Shown here: in pieces, positions 9,556-22,740 of the stretch
Numbering within the stretch: position 1 is the stretch's first letter
Layout: every line of letters starts with the position of its first letter
From: Marthasterias glacialis
Taxonomy: Eukaryota; Echinodermata; Asteroidea; Forcipulatida; Asteriidae
Length of the DNA stretch: 64,000 nucleotides
Direction of reading: 5' to 3'
Assembly (NCBI GenBank): GCA_911728455.2
Contig: OU452223.1
Span: 17,107,802 to 17,171,801, forward strand
The notes under the pieces: generated by a model
Databases searched by the model: none
Seen by the model: only the letters and a program-made list of their open reading frames with translations
What the model was told of the DNA's origin: nothing
Program-made: the position numbers and the translations under genes

Positions 9556-12500
9556 TACAAATTGTTTCGTCGAGAATCGGGCTGTGCTATCAGTTGCAGT
9601 AGTCTCGTTTTGGTCGTGTAGGTTTGCATGCAGGGGGAAAATGACCGCATGTTGGCAACCGAACGACAACACTCACTAAAAGTAAAACGTATTACAGCAT
9701 AAACTTTGTTTTGATACCACGAAGGGTGTCTAGTTCAATTACCTCGGTCGTCATACCCCCTCCGTATATTGATTTCCATTACGTCCGCAAGTTGAGGTTG
9801 GCAGAGTTAAGATTTTATCATATTATTACAGGAGCTTTTTGCAGTTGAGAAAAGCTTATTAAAAGTTATTCCTAGGTAGTGTTGGGTGTTGTGACAAAGT
9901 GCTTGCAGGAATTAGGTTAACAAAACAAACCAGTTTATCAACTTCTCAATGTCACATCCATCTTCTTTATAGGCCTTCACTAGAAGGCGGTTTTTAAAAG
10001 CAGGCATCCCGCACAGGGTTAATGCAATTGTTAAAAATGATTAATATCGTTGGTGTATAGATTGAATTAATAATTTAAGGTGTTTCTCGCAAACCAAAGA
10101 ACTTCGCGCCAGATTTTTTTTCTTTCTCTCCCTCTTTGGCAGGAAAACACCTGTATTTGATGCATTATACATCACCATTGGCGGAATCTGATAAATATTA
10201 GAGCTTTTTCTTACGAAAAGGTTTTAGTTTTGTAATGGCGTCCTTTCAATGGAATCGTGCGAAGCTGTAAACTGCTACAGTGGTTCGTCCATTAATGCAA
10301 GGCCGCGCACCTCGGCCAGCTTGCACCAGGTGCGACCGCGCTCCCTTATTAACACGCGACCTGTAACACCTCAATATTTTGCGGGAATACTGCGGCATCC
10401 TTTCAATTAAAGGGTTGCAGTAAATAAAACTTTGAGCTGCCTGCATGAAAGTAATTTTTCAGCAACACATTCAAAATCCTTAAAATAAAGGTGTTCACGG
10501 CCACATAACTTGGCCATGCGTGTGTAATTGTAAATCCTGCTTGTTTTTATTGACCAACGAAAGCGAAAGCGTCGCATCATCGGGCGTTGTTAAAATCAGG
10601 TATAAACACGCGGTCAATACCACTGCCTCGTGAAATGGGGTCTTACAACGACTTCCGTATTTGGCTTATATAAACACAGTTTCTAATAACGCTTTGTTAA
10701 TCAGGGTGAACAGTCGTTCAGAAGATTGGGTGGTGTTTTTTTTTTCTTCTTTGGTGAAGGGTTTTGTAAATATTATGTTATATTCTTGGTTTACTGGGTC
10801 TCGGCACCCGACGGAGGAGCCAACGCACCGAGTTCGTGCACTAGATCGAGTTAGAGAGAGAGACACACATACACATGCTTGTCATCACTGTGATTGGTCG
10901 TCAGACTAATGCAACCTAATCAGTGGCTTTATCTTGAAAGAATCATCTGCAGTGAATCTCGAAAGAAACTCAATGTACTTCTCGAAAAAAAAAACGATGG
11001 TGCAGCCCTGCCGTACAAACCAACACCCCTTTGTTTCTTTTGATGTACCACCCGTTTGTTTTTTGTTTTGGGGTTTTTTTTTTTAGCTGTAAAGAGTTTT
11101 AACCAAATACTTAATCCTATCATCTTGTCTGTGTGAGCGTCGTGCTCTTGAACTGGGCATATTTTGTATCTTCACTAATTTGAACCGTTCGGTTCGAAAC
11201 TTATTAATGCAGCGTTGTGGGTGCGAGTCATCTTACGGTAGTCTACGAACCGCGTCTCGTCAACTGCGATCTTCGATCCGTCCTGGATACACCGGCGGTA
11301 CACTTATCACAGGGCAGTCCGCTGATGTGGGGGTTGGAATGGGGGGGGGGGGGGATGTTGGGCTTGATTTAATAAGAGGTAATCCTACGGGAGGTAATTA
11401 GGGAGGCACTGGTCTACTTAGCACTTCTTTCGGCCGTGGGTCGTGATCATCAGACGGTCTGTAGTATACGGGTATAACGCGAACCCATAGGATTGGGGCC
11501 AGGCATGACGCGAATATGTATACCTGTGTCAAAGGCTCTTTTTATGTTTAAACAAGGGGAGGTCCTGTTCAAAATGGAGGATGGGGTTGATATCGATCGT
11601 AAAGCCTTTTCGTTGTTATGTATAGTGGGGTACCAGCCTAAAATGGATTTTCATGTATATTCCTGTCACGTACGGTACTGAAGAGGATACCATCATAACC
11701 AGTAACGAACTGTGGATTGTTCACAATTGTCAAGCAAGCCCAACTTTATAAACAGTTTAAAACTATCATCAACAATGAAAACCACCAACAGTTGGGAAAA
11801 ATTCAAATCCTGGAGAGGAAAACCTACGAACTGATTGCAAAGCCATTGAAACCTTAGGCCTATAGCTAGTCTGGTCGGGTGTATATTAAACCTACCTCTA
11901 CATAAACATGTAGCATATCCCTCTAAACACACCGAGAAAGTTCAGTTTGGTTTGTTTTTCTGTAGGACGTGTTTGCGTCCATATCATAATCTTTGAGAGC
12001 AAAAATCTGACTTTGAAAAAGAAAATGTAAGAAGTAGGCTCTTCCAACCACCGCACACGCTGTATTATGGCAATTCTAATGGCTTTGGGGGCCATTGGGT
12101 TAAAAGGATTCTTGCCTCTGAAGTCAAATCATTATATGAAACATGATCGATGGCCTTTATGTGACACACAACTTGAAGACTGACGAGCACATACTTGACT
12201 GGTAACATTATATTGAAATGTATGCCGCGGGCCAGCCGAGGTCAAACCTATGACCTGTGCTGCATGTGGCTTGTCACTTTATTATATTATTTTATTATAT
12301 AATTATAATTTTCAACTGGTTGACTGTGTATTGCATATGGGAAAAGAGGTGGGGAAACACCAGCGTTAACTTGCATTACCATCACTTCATCTGCTCCGTT
12401 AGAAGTGGATTTTGTTCAATGTTTTGATTCCAGATTTCAACTTTTGACAAAAGCTCTGTCTTTATCCATGAAAAGCAAACCAGTCAACAGGTGGTAGTCT

Positions 12501-12676
12501 CCCATGTTTGTATAACAAATAAATATCATTCCAAGGTATAAAAATATAACGGGTATGGATTGCATTCCCCAAAAAAATAAAAAATAAAAAAATACTGCTC
12601 TTCAACAATATTCATCGGTTTCAAATTAAAAAAACCTTGATTATACGCTATTGAAAGGTTAAGCAAAATCCCCAGG
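9556..12676. other. No recognisable gene
   Basis: About 3 kb of frames under 85 codons with no motifs. It includes T- and G-rich simple tracts (for instance 11341-11353) and a partially inverted stretch at 10666-10909. Regulatory or untranslated sequence cannot be excluded. Confidence 0.45.
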
Positions 12677-12868
12677 GCCCAATGTCGTAGAGCAGCTTCT
12701 AAGACAATAGTGCTTAACAATTTTCTGTTAAGCAAAAAGAAGCAGGATACCAGTCACAGATGGTAAATGTGACATGGTATTTTGGCTGGTAACCTTATTC
12801 TCGTAGGCATAATGTTGTTGTGCTTAGCTACTTTTTGTGCTAAAGCAGCTCTATCGAATCGGACCCAG
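12677..12868. mobile_element. MITE of the GGGCCCAA..AGAGCAGC type, copy 1
   Basis: The left end reads GGGCCCAATGTCGTAGAGCA. The right end is its inverted counterpart, AAAGCAGCTCTATCGAATCG followed by GACCC. The interior has GCTTAAC/GTTAAGC inverted motifs and GGCTGGTAACCTTATT, shared with the copy near 28360-28515. It is non-coding. I recall similar short elements in marine deuterostome genomes. Confidence 0.68.
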
Positions 12869-13511
12869 CCCTCAGAACCAGAAAACCTTGCCCTTTCCGA
12901 TTCCTGATCATCAGATCCAACAAGTTTTTATTTTCTCGGTCCGTATCTCCCATCCCATCTTAAGGCTCCATCTTACTTTGAATCCCGCAAACGCTCCTTG
13001 AGAAGGTATAAGATGCTAACCGAATTAGGATGTTTTCTGTCACCTTTAGGTTTGACGGTAACGTGTGAGACGGACATACCCAAGGCCCCACAGGGGGGTT
13101 GAAATCGTTTAGCATCAGCAAAGCCTTGGGGACGCACGCGCGGGAGCGATCAATAATCTTGGTGATCAGTTGTTACGTATGAGTCTAGGTTCCCCAAGGG
13201 GCGAGGTTATGTGTATATGTACATTCACTGTGTGTACAATTGTGATCTGCACTTGAGAAAAGAGAGATGAAAAAAAATATAGGCCAACCGAATGCACCCG
13301 TTCAGGGCACGAGACATTGAGGGCGTTTGCTCGTAAGTATCAATCATAGAACTAAATCGCAGCTGATGATCGATACATGAAAGGTATACAACAGGAAATT
13401 TAGAATTAAATTAACTGGTACATTAAGGTTTCCTTTTCATAAGTATGACTGCTGATTGTTATGCAGTCGAATTAACTGTACGTAAATGGCATTTTAATAT
13501 TTAAGTTAAAG
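12869..13511. other. No recognisable gene
   Basis: Spacer between two short inverted-repeat elements; nothing identifiable. Confidence 0.4.
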
Positions 13512-13945
13512 ATATATGATCCGTTCTCGAGTCGATTTTACCTTGAAAACGAATTGATTCCAGCGAACGAAATTTAATAAATTGCGTTTTGACCCTGGAT
13601 GGCTGTAAAAATGTTGTTTTTGAAACGATCATCCCGGCCAACCACCCTACGAGAAAATCTGTACGACGGCCATATCCGATGCTGGTACCCAGAAGTCAGC
13701 TGTACTACACCTTCAGTTTGTCTCTGTGTCGGAAGGCACCCAGCTGAAATTGAGCACGCAACGCGCGAAGTTTATTTATTGTGCTCCACGCAAAAATTCA
13801 TTTTTTTAAATAATAACTGTCATTATTTGTTTATTTTTTTTCGCGACATCTCATTTGAAAGTTAATAACTTCATAAAAAATAGCAATCCAACATTTGGAT
13901 ACATTTTTCAAGGTAAAATTGGCCTAAAAACGGATCATACATTAA
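13512..13945. mobile_element. Terminal-inverted-repeat element, ~430 bp
   Basis: The left end, TATGATCCGTT.. TTTTACCTTGAAAA (13512-13547), is matched by an inverted right end, TTTTTCAAGGTAAAATTGGC..AACGGATCATA (13904-13943). The interior includes an 88-codon frame with no recognisable motif. No target duplication is clear. Most likely a non-autonomous DNA transposon. Confidence 0.6.
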
Positions 13946-14147
13946 AAATGACTTAATGATCTGAAAAATAATATAAAAACAATTATGAACACACTAGAAA
14001 ACAAAATTTAGTGAGCCAAATTTAAACGCCAAACTCTTTTTCGTTTAAAAGACTTATCGTGTAAAAGAATGGAGTGATCAATGGTCTAATGCGCATATTA
14101 CGGTACATTTACACTTTAGTCTTCAGTTAAGATGATCAGTTTCAATA

Positions 14148-14390
14148 GACCGATCCATTAAGTCCCGCCCCCTAATGTGTTGACCAATCACAGCCTTGGC
14201 TACACCCCGAAATTCCGACAAAAGTCCGACACGATAAAATCCTATTGGAAAAATGTAAACATGTATTATATACTTGTAGTACTGGTAGCACGTGCGTTCA
14301 TGTCGTGGAGGGTGGAGTTGAAGAGACGCGCATAGTGCTATCCTATGTGATTGGTCAATATATTTACGGGCGGGGCTTAATGGATCGGTC
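14148..14390. mobile_element. MITE with GACCGATCCATTAAG ends
   Basis: Terminal inverted repeats read GACCGATCCATTAAGTCCCG at the left and GGGGCTTAATGGATCGGTC at the right. An inner inverted pair also matches (TTGACCAATCACA and TGTGATTGGTCAA). Element length is 243 bp and it is non-coding. Confidence 0.72.
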
Positions 14391-15229
14391 GAATATCGAA
14401 TATGGATCGAATATCGTTAGCCTAAATCAAGACAGTGTCAGACTATTTTTTCCCATAGCAGCCTCGGTTTGGTATCATTGATTTGATTCGGATTGAAAGA
14501 GATTTTTTTAAAGAAACTTGCCTGAGTGTCTGGGTCGGAGGAGACAGAGTAGGCCTATAGTCTGTACGGCTTCATTAATAACTCTGCATGTAATCTCGAA
14601 TTGGAGACAACGGGTCAAGTATGGTCAAAATACGACGTGAAGAAATGCGAGCATGGATATAATCTGGGCCCCGTTGATTTAGTTGTACCTCAGCAGTGTG
14701 GCGTTTCCCTATCATTTATGTACAAGCTGAGATTACAACACAGTGACTAGCGATGACTGATTGTTTTCGGTTACACCTGTGTCATGAAGGTTGGATTACA
14801 TCGTTGTTTTGGGAGGAGAAAATTCATTCGCAGATCATCCGGCCAACCTTGGACAATTTCATCGAATTATTGGGATCCTTTGTTGTTAGAACAACGAAAA
14901 ACTGTAAATTTGTGTGCGTTCGGTTGCAATAAGCAATGGTGGTTTGGGGATGTCCTCATTGGCTATTTTATTGATGACCTCAGGCGGGACTGGTATGAAC
15001 TCTATAATCAGTGAGTTTCACGTTGAATGAGCTATTTCTATTTGATAATTACAAATCCCCATCTTTACAACAATTAAAGTCAATGAACCGGGCTGGCTGG
15101 GCTTGCAAAATGTCTCCAGTTTTAACATAGCTTTCCCGGAGTAAAGATAACAATAATAATAGCCATTAAATACGCACATTTAGACATTGTATCAAATCAT
15201 GCATACACTATAGTCGTAGTAAACTCCTG
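14391..15229. other. No recognisable gene
   Basis: Frames up to 78 codons without motifs; nothing assignable. Confidence 0.4.
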
Positions 15230-15500
15230 TTTGTTGGGCTTCAAGCCTGCCTGAAACCATCTCAACTCCTTTGGAGTATGCAGTACCGGCAGCCAAATTG
15301 GCACACTTTTATGTTACTAATCATTCACATCAGCAATCCATACCCTCGCAGGTATTATACCCATTTACTCCTGGGTGATGAGAAGCAATTACACTTAAGT
15401 GTTTCTCTTAAGAACACAAACGTCATGACCGGGATTCGAACCCACATTTTTGATGACTCAGCCATTAGATCTTGAGTTAGATGCTCGGCCATGACACGCT
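15230..15500 (-). mobile_element. tRNA-derived SINE
   Basis: On the minus strand, starting at about 15500, the sequence has a tRNA-like head: an A box (TGGCCGAGCATC) followed about 50 bp later by a perfect B box (GGTTCGAATCC) in GTGGGTTCGAATCCCGGTC, with a possible acceptor pairing of GTCATG with CATGAC. This resembles a leucine-type tRNA. An unrelated body of about 190 bp follows, down to about 15230. An independent tRNA gene is less likely because the two arms do not form a clean cloverleaf. Confidence 0.72.
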
Positions 15501-15765
15501 GTAAATTCACAATATAAGATCAAAATTTCCGCACACAAAAATGTGTCAGTTTCATAAAGATAGACCTATTGAGAAGGGGTTGCTTAAAAAGTCAGCGTGG
15601 ACCTTCCAGAAACGCGATCTGCTAATAAATTGAACGGTTTCGGGTAGTTTGTCTTTCGAAATATTCTTAAACAATAAACATGGCATTGTCGAATACAAAA
15701 GTGGAAACTGTTAGCGTTAGCATAAGCTATCTTATAACATCTGTTATAATAAGCTATACTGTTGG

Positions 15766-15880
15766 TAAGTGATGACGTTTGGGAGCCGGAAGTGCAATGT
15801 AACCGAACGGTATACATACATGTACATGAACATGAACATTCGTTACACAGCACTTCCGGCTCGAAAAACGTCATCACTTA
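15766..15880. mobile_element. 115-bp MITE with ~30-bp inverted repeats
   Basis: The left end, TAAGTGATGACGTTTGGGAG..CCGGAAGTGC, pairs with the right end, GCACTTCCGGCTCG..ACGTCATCACTTA. If the outermost TA on each side is the target duplication, a Tc1/mariner origin fits. Only about 55 bp separate the arms, so the element can form a long hairpin. Confidence 0.75.
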
Positions 15881-18840
15881 GCAGCAGGATAGACACTCAG
15901 CAAACTTGATGTTTTAATTAAATTTTGTGAAAGTAAACTGCCACCTTATCGACCGTGCACTTCGACGTGTACAATCTGATTTTCCTCCTGAAAACTTAGA
16001 TTAATACTAATATCAACGCATTTGATTTGGCTAGGTCTGTTCCTATATTACTAGTTTTGTTTTGATTTATTTCCGCATTCGGATTCCGAGCCATACGTAT
16101 CAGCGATGTGAAAAGACATGCTACTGCATTCATGAATATAATGAAAAAAAGAAAGTGACAATTTATTTCTGCATTTCCCCCATCTGAAGACATACTCAAG
16201 AAGCTTGCGCATCGATCCCATGGCAATGTGAGATAAAAAATGGTAATCAAATTAAACGCTTTCCAGTAGAAATAAACTCTTACAGTTTTGGAACATCTCC
16301 AAAATGGACAGTTTTTGGATGAACTTATTTGAAACCCAAAACTGCACATGGAAAGTAAAGAGGGCCCTGGACTCTCTCCGTTTATGCTGGTTTATTTAAT
16401 TGGTCATTTTGTAGAGTCATCATTGCGGGGAACCGTTGAAAGGGTGCAGTTAGCAGCGGCAGGATGTATTTTTTATTTATTAATTTTTTTACCAAAAGTC
16501 TTCTCATAATTTTACAGAAAGTGACGAGAAAATAAAACAGATAAATTAATAAAAAAGATACTCTAGACACGCAGTCGTTTTTGTGTACGTCATTTTCCGG
16601 TTCAAATTCATACTGCTACGGCTCTGAATCTTGTGCTACAAAATGTTGATGACGTAGCATTTTTGGAACTCTGAAAACTATTGCTTGGAAGAAATGAGTT
16701 ACTGTGGGCTCCCAGGATAGGCGTATGGAGGGGACTCTTTGGTTAAGGGGTGGGGCAGAGGGATTGATTTGCCAGAAATTTGACACAGGTACCAATTTTT
16801 ATAGAAATTCTTTTAATTTTTTTTCTTCTTGCTTCGCCTGAATTTTTCTTCTCTGTTTTGCCGACTTTTTACTTTATTTAGTTTTTTATTTGTGTATTTA
16901 TTTCTTTTGGCTGCAACTGCCCCCGCCCCCGGATTGTAAGTCTATGACTACCAGTAAAAAAAACTGTATCATGTAGACTACTCGTGGTTGGTTCCTTGCT
17001 TAACAAATACATTTGTTCAGCAATTGTTTCTGCCAGGTTGGACCCAGGTGTATAAACTTCACATTGAGAAAAAAAAATCCTAGTCCACAGTCCTCGTTCA
17101 TAATGAAATTTATCCCAAACGTCAATGGAAGTTTATGGGACAACACATGGTGATTTTGCGGCACCAGTGTTTATTGAGTTTGAAAAATGAAGTGCGTAAC
17201 ACGAGCCAGATTGAATAACTCTGTAATTTAATTGCGAGCTCCCGAGTTGATGAAATCCCGCAGTGATTGCTGTAATCATCGGCAATGTGAAGTGTTGGGT
17301 CACTATCGATGCCATTGTCAAGCGAAAGCAATTACTGTTTGATTAATATTTACACGTCGAAAAAGGGCCATATTTTATTTCGTTTATTATTATTTTTATT
17401 GTTTTTAAATTAAATTTCCTGTCACATTGTTGATAGTATAATGAGAACATTTACGCATGGTGTTTTTTGTTTTGAGTTTTGTTTTTCTTGTGGTTGTTTT
17501 TTGTTTGTTTATGGATAGCACGTGCTTTTATTTTCAAACAGTCACGCGCTGCAAGTGCGAAAGAAAAAAACAATTCTCTCCAAACGGGTTTTCTTTCGTT
17601 GCCTTTGCACTGCATTCTGGGCTACACGAGCTGAATATTTGACTGCATTTCCACACGCAGAAGAGCTTGCACACAACATAAGCCATGATAGATGATTTGC
17701 AAGGTATTGCCGAATTTAGGCTACCTCTTTTATCAAATCAAACACTGTCATGTTATGCACATCACGTTCTCACGCGAGAATTTGCACTGCTTAAGAGCGA
17801 CCGATCTCACGGATTCATGTGTGCAGCAGCGTGCGTGTCCACACCCCCTCCTTCCCTGTACGTCGAGCTGGCGGCCTGTGTCAACTTACCCCTGACTAAA
17901 TGTTTCCACCAAGGGATTCTCTACCTCGGAGAAAAATCAACAAAATTTACATAACTAACATCGTTTTTGGACAGGCCGTTGCCGCATTCTTTTCATTTTG
18001 GTGCTTAAGTAAGTCAGATTTTCGAGACTTTGTATATGGTTCATTGTCAGTGAAAACAAAAACTCTGATCGAAACGCTGAGATCTATAGGTGATATTTGA
18101 GAAAAGCATCATCGATTGTCTTAGAAGTCAAAATGAAGGGAATTAAAGGTAGGGGATGAAGCAGAATATTGCCACGGAGAATATCGCTTTAATAATCGGA
18201 GGTTAGGAATAGGCTCTTCACAAAATCAATGTCGTAGCCTTGAAATGTTTAGGAAAGAAAATGAGCTACGTCGCTCATATTAATCATCCTTCACAAATTA
18301 GCCATAAATGAATAATTATTTTGTACGTGTCATACGAACAGGTTAGATCCGTATCGTTTTTCAACAAAACCCTCTCTTTTTTTTTGTTCACACACGAACA
18401 AGTTTTTTCCTTGAACATCGAACCGTTTTGTATTCATTCACAAAAGATAATAAATTGTCTGTATTAGTTTGGAATTCTTCGTTGCAAACCATTTTAGACT
18501 TCAGTCGCGTGAAATAGGAATGTAATAGCTTGTCCCATGATTTATCACCCGTCAGCGCGTAATTCTGAGGCAGACAGATGGGCGGGTAGATCGTCTGTCT
18601 TTAAGATTTCCTTAGCAACGTGTCGATGATTTGAAGAAATCGGGCCCATTTCAATTCCGACCGAAAGTCAGTCACACTTTGTAGCTGCGAGCTCCGGATG
18701 TTTCATTTCCGAACGGAACCATGACAAGATTCATTCTAGAAACAGTTATTATAGCCGGTTATTACAGTTCGGCTGCTCAGAATGAGCGAATCACTCTAGT
18801 TTGCCGGTGTTTTGATCCAGCCGATATACAGATTCTTTGG
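15881..18840. other. No recognisable gene
   Basis: Nearly 3 kb with frames up to 117 codons on both strands, none with a domain I recognise. AT-rich, with T-rich runs near 16800-16900 and 17460-17510. Confidence 0.45.
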
Positions 18841-19119
18841 TTCGGAAAGGTATTCAGGTTGGCTCAGTGGTTTCTTTCCTTGCCTTTCACCTCTGTGTTC
18901 GAATCTTTCACCTTGGTTCGAATCCCGGACTAGAGCCTTGCTTAAGGATTGGGTTTTCAGTCCCTACCTGATTGCATGGGTTTCCCTATTTGGGGTTTTC
19001 CTCCCACATCTAAAACTGACATTTCTTCAACTTCTTCTCTTCACAGGTATCTTCAGGCCTACGGGTCACAGTGCTAGTCACTATTGAGGGTCCCTTGGTT
19101 TCATTAACAGAAAGATATA

Positions 19120-19149
<30 letters not shown>
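18841..19149 (+). mobile_element. tRNA-headed SINE with (ATA)n tail
   Basis: A tRNA-like head starts near 18856 (A-box-like GGCTCAGTGG) with a B box at about 18917 (GGTTCGAATCC). It is followed by a body containing GGGTTTTCAGTCCCTACC and GGGGTTTTCCTCCC, and ends in an (AAT)n microsatellite at 19119-19148. Head, body and simple-repeat tail are the standard SINE layout. Frames crossing it are not genes. Confidence 0.78.
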
Positions 19150-19151
<2 letters not shown>

Positions 19152-20902
19152 GTATAGGGCATAGTTGTGAAAACGTGGAGGGGCCCAAGATGCGAGAATA
19201 TTGCATCATAGAGAGCGATACACACTGCTTGAAAACGTTCTCTCTTTTTTAAGATGAAAAAAAGTTACTGCCTTCAAATTGGAACAAAATGCTCAAGTGA
19301 TCCTTGCTCCAATGTGAAGGAATACATTTCCATGGATTGAATGTCCTTGAATTGAATCACACTACAGGACACCAGTCGTCCCCCAAGTGTAAACACCGTG
19401 GTCTACTTAGCGCTAATTGTTCTAGCCTTGCAACAGTTTCTGAAGCCCGAAGTGTTTGACAATGAAATTTAGGCGACCGAATGCGGCAAAATTCATCAGT
19501 AAATGGCTCTTAACGTGATCTAGATTATATATTTACAAACCCATCCCGTCTCGGCCGACACTTTGAGCTGGTTTAAATAGTAACGTGTGCCTGGTGATAA
19601 CACGTCACTTCAAACTGCAACCGGTGCATGGGGTGAGAAGGGAGTATGGTTTCCGAGGGAGCAGGTTGCATTTATCACCGCGGCGTAGCGGGCCATGCAG
19701 CAGTAATGAAACTCACGAGGAAAGACGATGGAGTTCAAGCCCGCCCTTGAAGAAACAAAACTAGTTTTGATTACCAACAATTTTGATGATTCCTTGAGAT
19801 TGCAGGAAGCTGCGGACGAATAAATGAAATTCATTGTCGACGAGTTGAAGGTTTTCTCATTACTTATATGGAGTCGATTTAATCCGTTGCTTATATCTCG
19901 TTTGTTGTTGGCAAAACCGATGAAGGTTTTTTCTTGTCCATCAATCGTTTCATTTGTTAGCGAATTGACAAATTCTTTCGTCAAGCTGAATTCTTACCCT
20001 CTGAAGGAAACTGGCGACTGTCATCGTAAAAGTTGGTTTCATGTTTTGGTGAATGTGTGCTTCTGTCATTCACTTGAATACAATATTAGTGGAATTGAAA
20101 AGTTGTGATATCTTTATGGTCGCATTTGCACTACGCATCAAAATGTATGGTTCTACCACGGACCCTCCGTAAGTTGCACATTTCCTAGGAAAATTTGGTG
20201 GAACAAAAAACTTGTTTGCATATTTATGATTCACACTTCTTCCATATGTTTCTTATGTTTTCTTTTCTTTCTTTTTTTGTCATAGATTGTGGTACATGTC
20301 TCCAAGTGCAATTGGAAATCTGTGTCTGTGCCGCGGATGATTTGAGCTGTACAGAACTTCAACGTCCATTTATTATTAATATTTGATGATGAAACCGTTT
20401 GTGTGCTACAGCGCTGTCTCTTTAAAAAACCCAGGTATGACTGACTACGTACAAGCAACAACATGAATGTTGTGTATATATTCGACGTGTGCGTCTCTGA
20501 GCTGTTTAGATTCGTCAAGCCAGCCGTATAAGGGCCTCCAAAAGTTTATCAACAAAGAAACATAGGCCTGGTTTGTTTGTCAGATGCCGTGAATTGATGA
20601 TGTGGTCTTAATGCGATTCTGACAGAAATACACCGTCGCAAATCCAAAGTAGCTTTATTATAGCGATACTAAAGTAACGCCAGTCGTAACGTTTTAAGCC
20701 CGTATCTAACGATTAGATGCTTCGCTCAGTTTGTAGTGAAACTAATTACGCAGGTTATTTTCACAGTGTTTGGAGATGCAGAGTTTGAATACGATTTCCA
20801 CTTCACAAAACAGCATGGTTTAAATTTTTAGGTTGGTTACAGCGCGCATCGGTTTAATCATTATTTCGTTTCATTCTGACGAGCATCTCATTCTATACAA
20901 CC
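19150..20902. other. Upstream region of the GPCR; nothing else recognised
   Basis: Frames up to 124 codons (minus, 19610-19984) without motifs. The last few hundred bases presumably contain the 5' untranslated region and promoter of the receptor gene, but no TATA box or initiator can be assigned with confidence. Confidence 0.4.
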
Positions 20903-21883
20903 ATGGAAAACAGTACAACGTCAGCAACCCCTACCGGAGACGAATGGATTTACGCCTTAGAGATAACCTTCGGCGTGGTTGGAACAGTTGGTAACTCCTT
21001 GGTGTGTATCATCGTCATCCGCGCTAAGTTTCTACACAACATGACAAACTATCTCATACTGAGCTTGGCCGTGGCTGACTTCGCCGCATCATTGAGTCTC
21101 ATCTTCAACGTCTTCTTCGTGGACGATGGTGTCACGTCGGCCCCCAAGATGCCCTACTTGGTGGGAGGGGAGCTGTATTGTCGACTTTACAATAACCTCT
21201 TCTTCTTTTGGGTGTGCGTCACGGCGTCGGTGTTCAACCTTATTGTCGTCACCCTGGAACGATTCTTCGCAATCGTCTTCCCACTTCACTATAATCGTTA
21301 CTTCACCAACCGACGGATCGTCGTCCTAGTTGCTTCGACTTGGGTTTTCGCTCTTCTGCAAGAATTTTTCGCCTTGCTTATAAACTCGTACAATGCTAAA
21401 AAAGAAGAGTGCGCGTACGGCTTCCCAAACACCGAAACACAGGTTGCTACTGGTTTGTTCATTTTCTTAACTTCTTACTTCTGTCCGCTTTTGGTGATGA
21501 TTTGGGCGTATTACAAAATCATGCGGAACCTGCAGAAGTCTGCTCGTACTTTACTGAACCAACAGACCGAAGACCCGGCCTATGCACTCCTCCGCGCCCG
21601 AAAGAAAGTAGTTCAGGTCCTATTCACTGTTGTCATGGCATTTCTAGTTTTGTGGACTCCGAACCAAGTGGTGTACCTGTTCGAGAACTTACAGCTTCCG
21701 ATCCTGCCCACAGAGCACATTTTGTACGCACTGTTCCGACTGATGGCGTTCTCCAACTCCGTTGTTAATCCGTTCATATACGGGTTCAAATACAAGCAAT
21801 TCCGGAAAGGGTTCCGGGTGGTAGTGTGTGGTCATTGCGCGGTAAATAACGTGGGAGTCACCAATGAATTATCCACCACGTAG
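20903..21883 (+). CDS. Class A (rhodopsin-like) G protein-coupled receptor, single exon
   Basis: A 326-residue seven-helix plasma-membrane receptor. The start lies in good Kozak context (ACAACCATGG), with a short extracellular N-terminus carrying an N-glycosylation site (NST, 3-5). Family hallmarks are in order: GN at 30-31 (TM1), LAVAD at 55-59 (TM2), Cys93 and Cys170 for the conserved disulfide, LERF at 118-121 in place of DRY, Trp147 (TM4), Pro195 (TM5), LWTP at 250-253 in place of CWxP (TM6), NPFIY at 289-293 (TM7), then a basic helix-8 segment (KYKQFRKGF). No intron interrupts it and the frame is intact. The ligand cannot be read from sequence; the general look is peptide- or amine-receptor-like, similar to the large intronless GPCR sets of echinoderms. 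ERF and the missing CWxP cysteine are mild departures. It is the only clear host gene here, with no visible operon-like or paralogous neighbour in the window. Confidence 0.95.
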   Translation: MENSTTSATPTGDEWIYALEITFGVVGTVGNSLVCIIVIRAKFLHNMTNYLILSLAVADFAASLSLIFNVFFVDDGVTSAPKMPYLVGGELYCRLYNNLFFFWVCVTASVFNLIVVTLERFFAIVFPLHYNRYFTNRRIVVLVASTWVFALLQEFFALLINSYNAKKEECAYGFPNTETQVATGLFIFLTSYFCPLLVMIWAYYKIMRNLQKSARTLLNQQTEDPAYALLRARKKVVQVLFTVVMAFLVLWTPNQVVYLFENLQLPILPTEHILYALFRLMAFSNSVVNPFIYGFKYKQFRKGFRVVVCGHCAVNNVGVTNELSTT

Positions 21884-22740
21884 TCACATGTTAAACGTGA
21901 ATAATTTCCTGTCAAATGCGTCAACTCTTTTGTCTCACCGCCATTTACCAGTTTTACCAAATTTTGTAAAAAAAAAAAATATGTCTACCATTACACCTAT
22001 ACGGATTTGTTAACTGAACGTGAATAGCGCCATCTTGATTTTATTTTTCCATGACGTACACGTGATTGAATTGAGATTGTGTGGGACAGCATAACAATTC
22101 GTTATTATCATTATTACAATGAAATGTAAACGATGTCTGCAATAATTAGAAGCGTTTTCCCCTTCTCGCTGTTGTAAATCTAAAGTGGAAAGGCAAATTT
22201 AAATGAATTCGTTCAATTTTCCAGTGAGTGCTTTTCAGATTATGTGAGGTGTGTGTAATGTAAGTAATATTTGTAAAGCAATACATTTTCAATGCTTCGC
22301 CTAGTAACAATGAAGTTATATTTCTCTTTAAACGTGGCACCTTTGATGTAAAAAGCACCGAGGTGTACACTGAAGGCGCTTGAAGTACACCATGCTAGTC
22401 TCGCGTATTCTAAAGGTGGGCTCCGTTACAAAGTGCAGATTGCGTTTCCCACCATACAATAAAGCAAATAACGTAGAAACCAAAGGACCTCAAAAAAGTG
22501 TTTGAATACCTGCGAGGCTCGCTCGGTCTACTCATAGGGCGTGTCCTAATTCGTGACACTGGGTGTGGTCTTAAAAAGACCACTATACATTCATTACAGT
22601 AATGTAATTTTGCCATATTCACTGTTAATTTGAGGCTGCACTTTTCACAACTCTCTGTATCTTACACACATACTGCACATGCATGAATGAATATGGTCAA
22701 TAGTTTGATAGTTAATTAGCACATTACAGTTAAAGGCCGT
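21884..22740. other. 3' flank of the GPCR; no gene
   Basis: Probable 3' untranslated and intergenic DNA, with an A run at 21969-21979. No canonical AATAAA close to the stop was identified with confidence. Confidence 0.4.

Noticed and set aside
15418..15500. Functional tRNA gene
   Set aside because: It has A and B boxes but is followed by a SINE body, and the cloverleaf is incomplete; called a SINE head instead.
19610..19984. 124-codon minus-strand frame near the GPCR
   Set aside because: No recognisable domain; composition looks like ordinary non-coding DNA.
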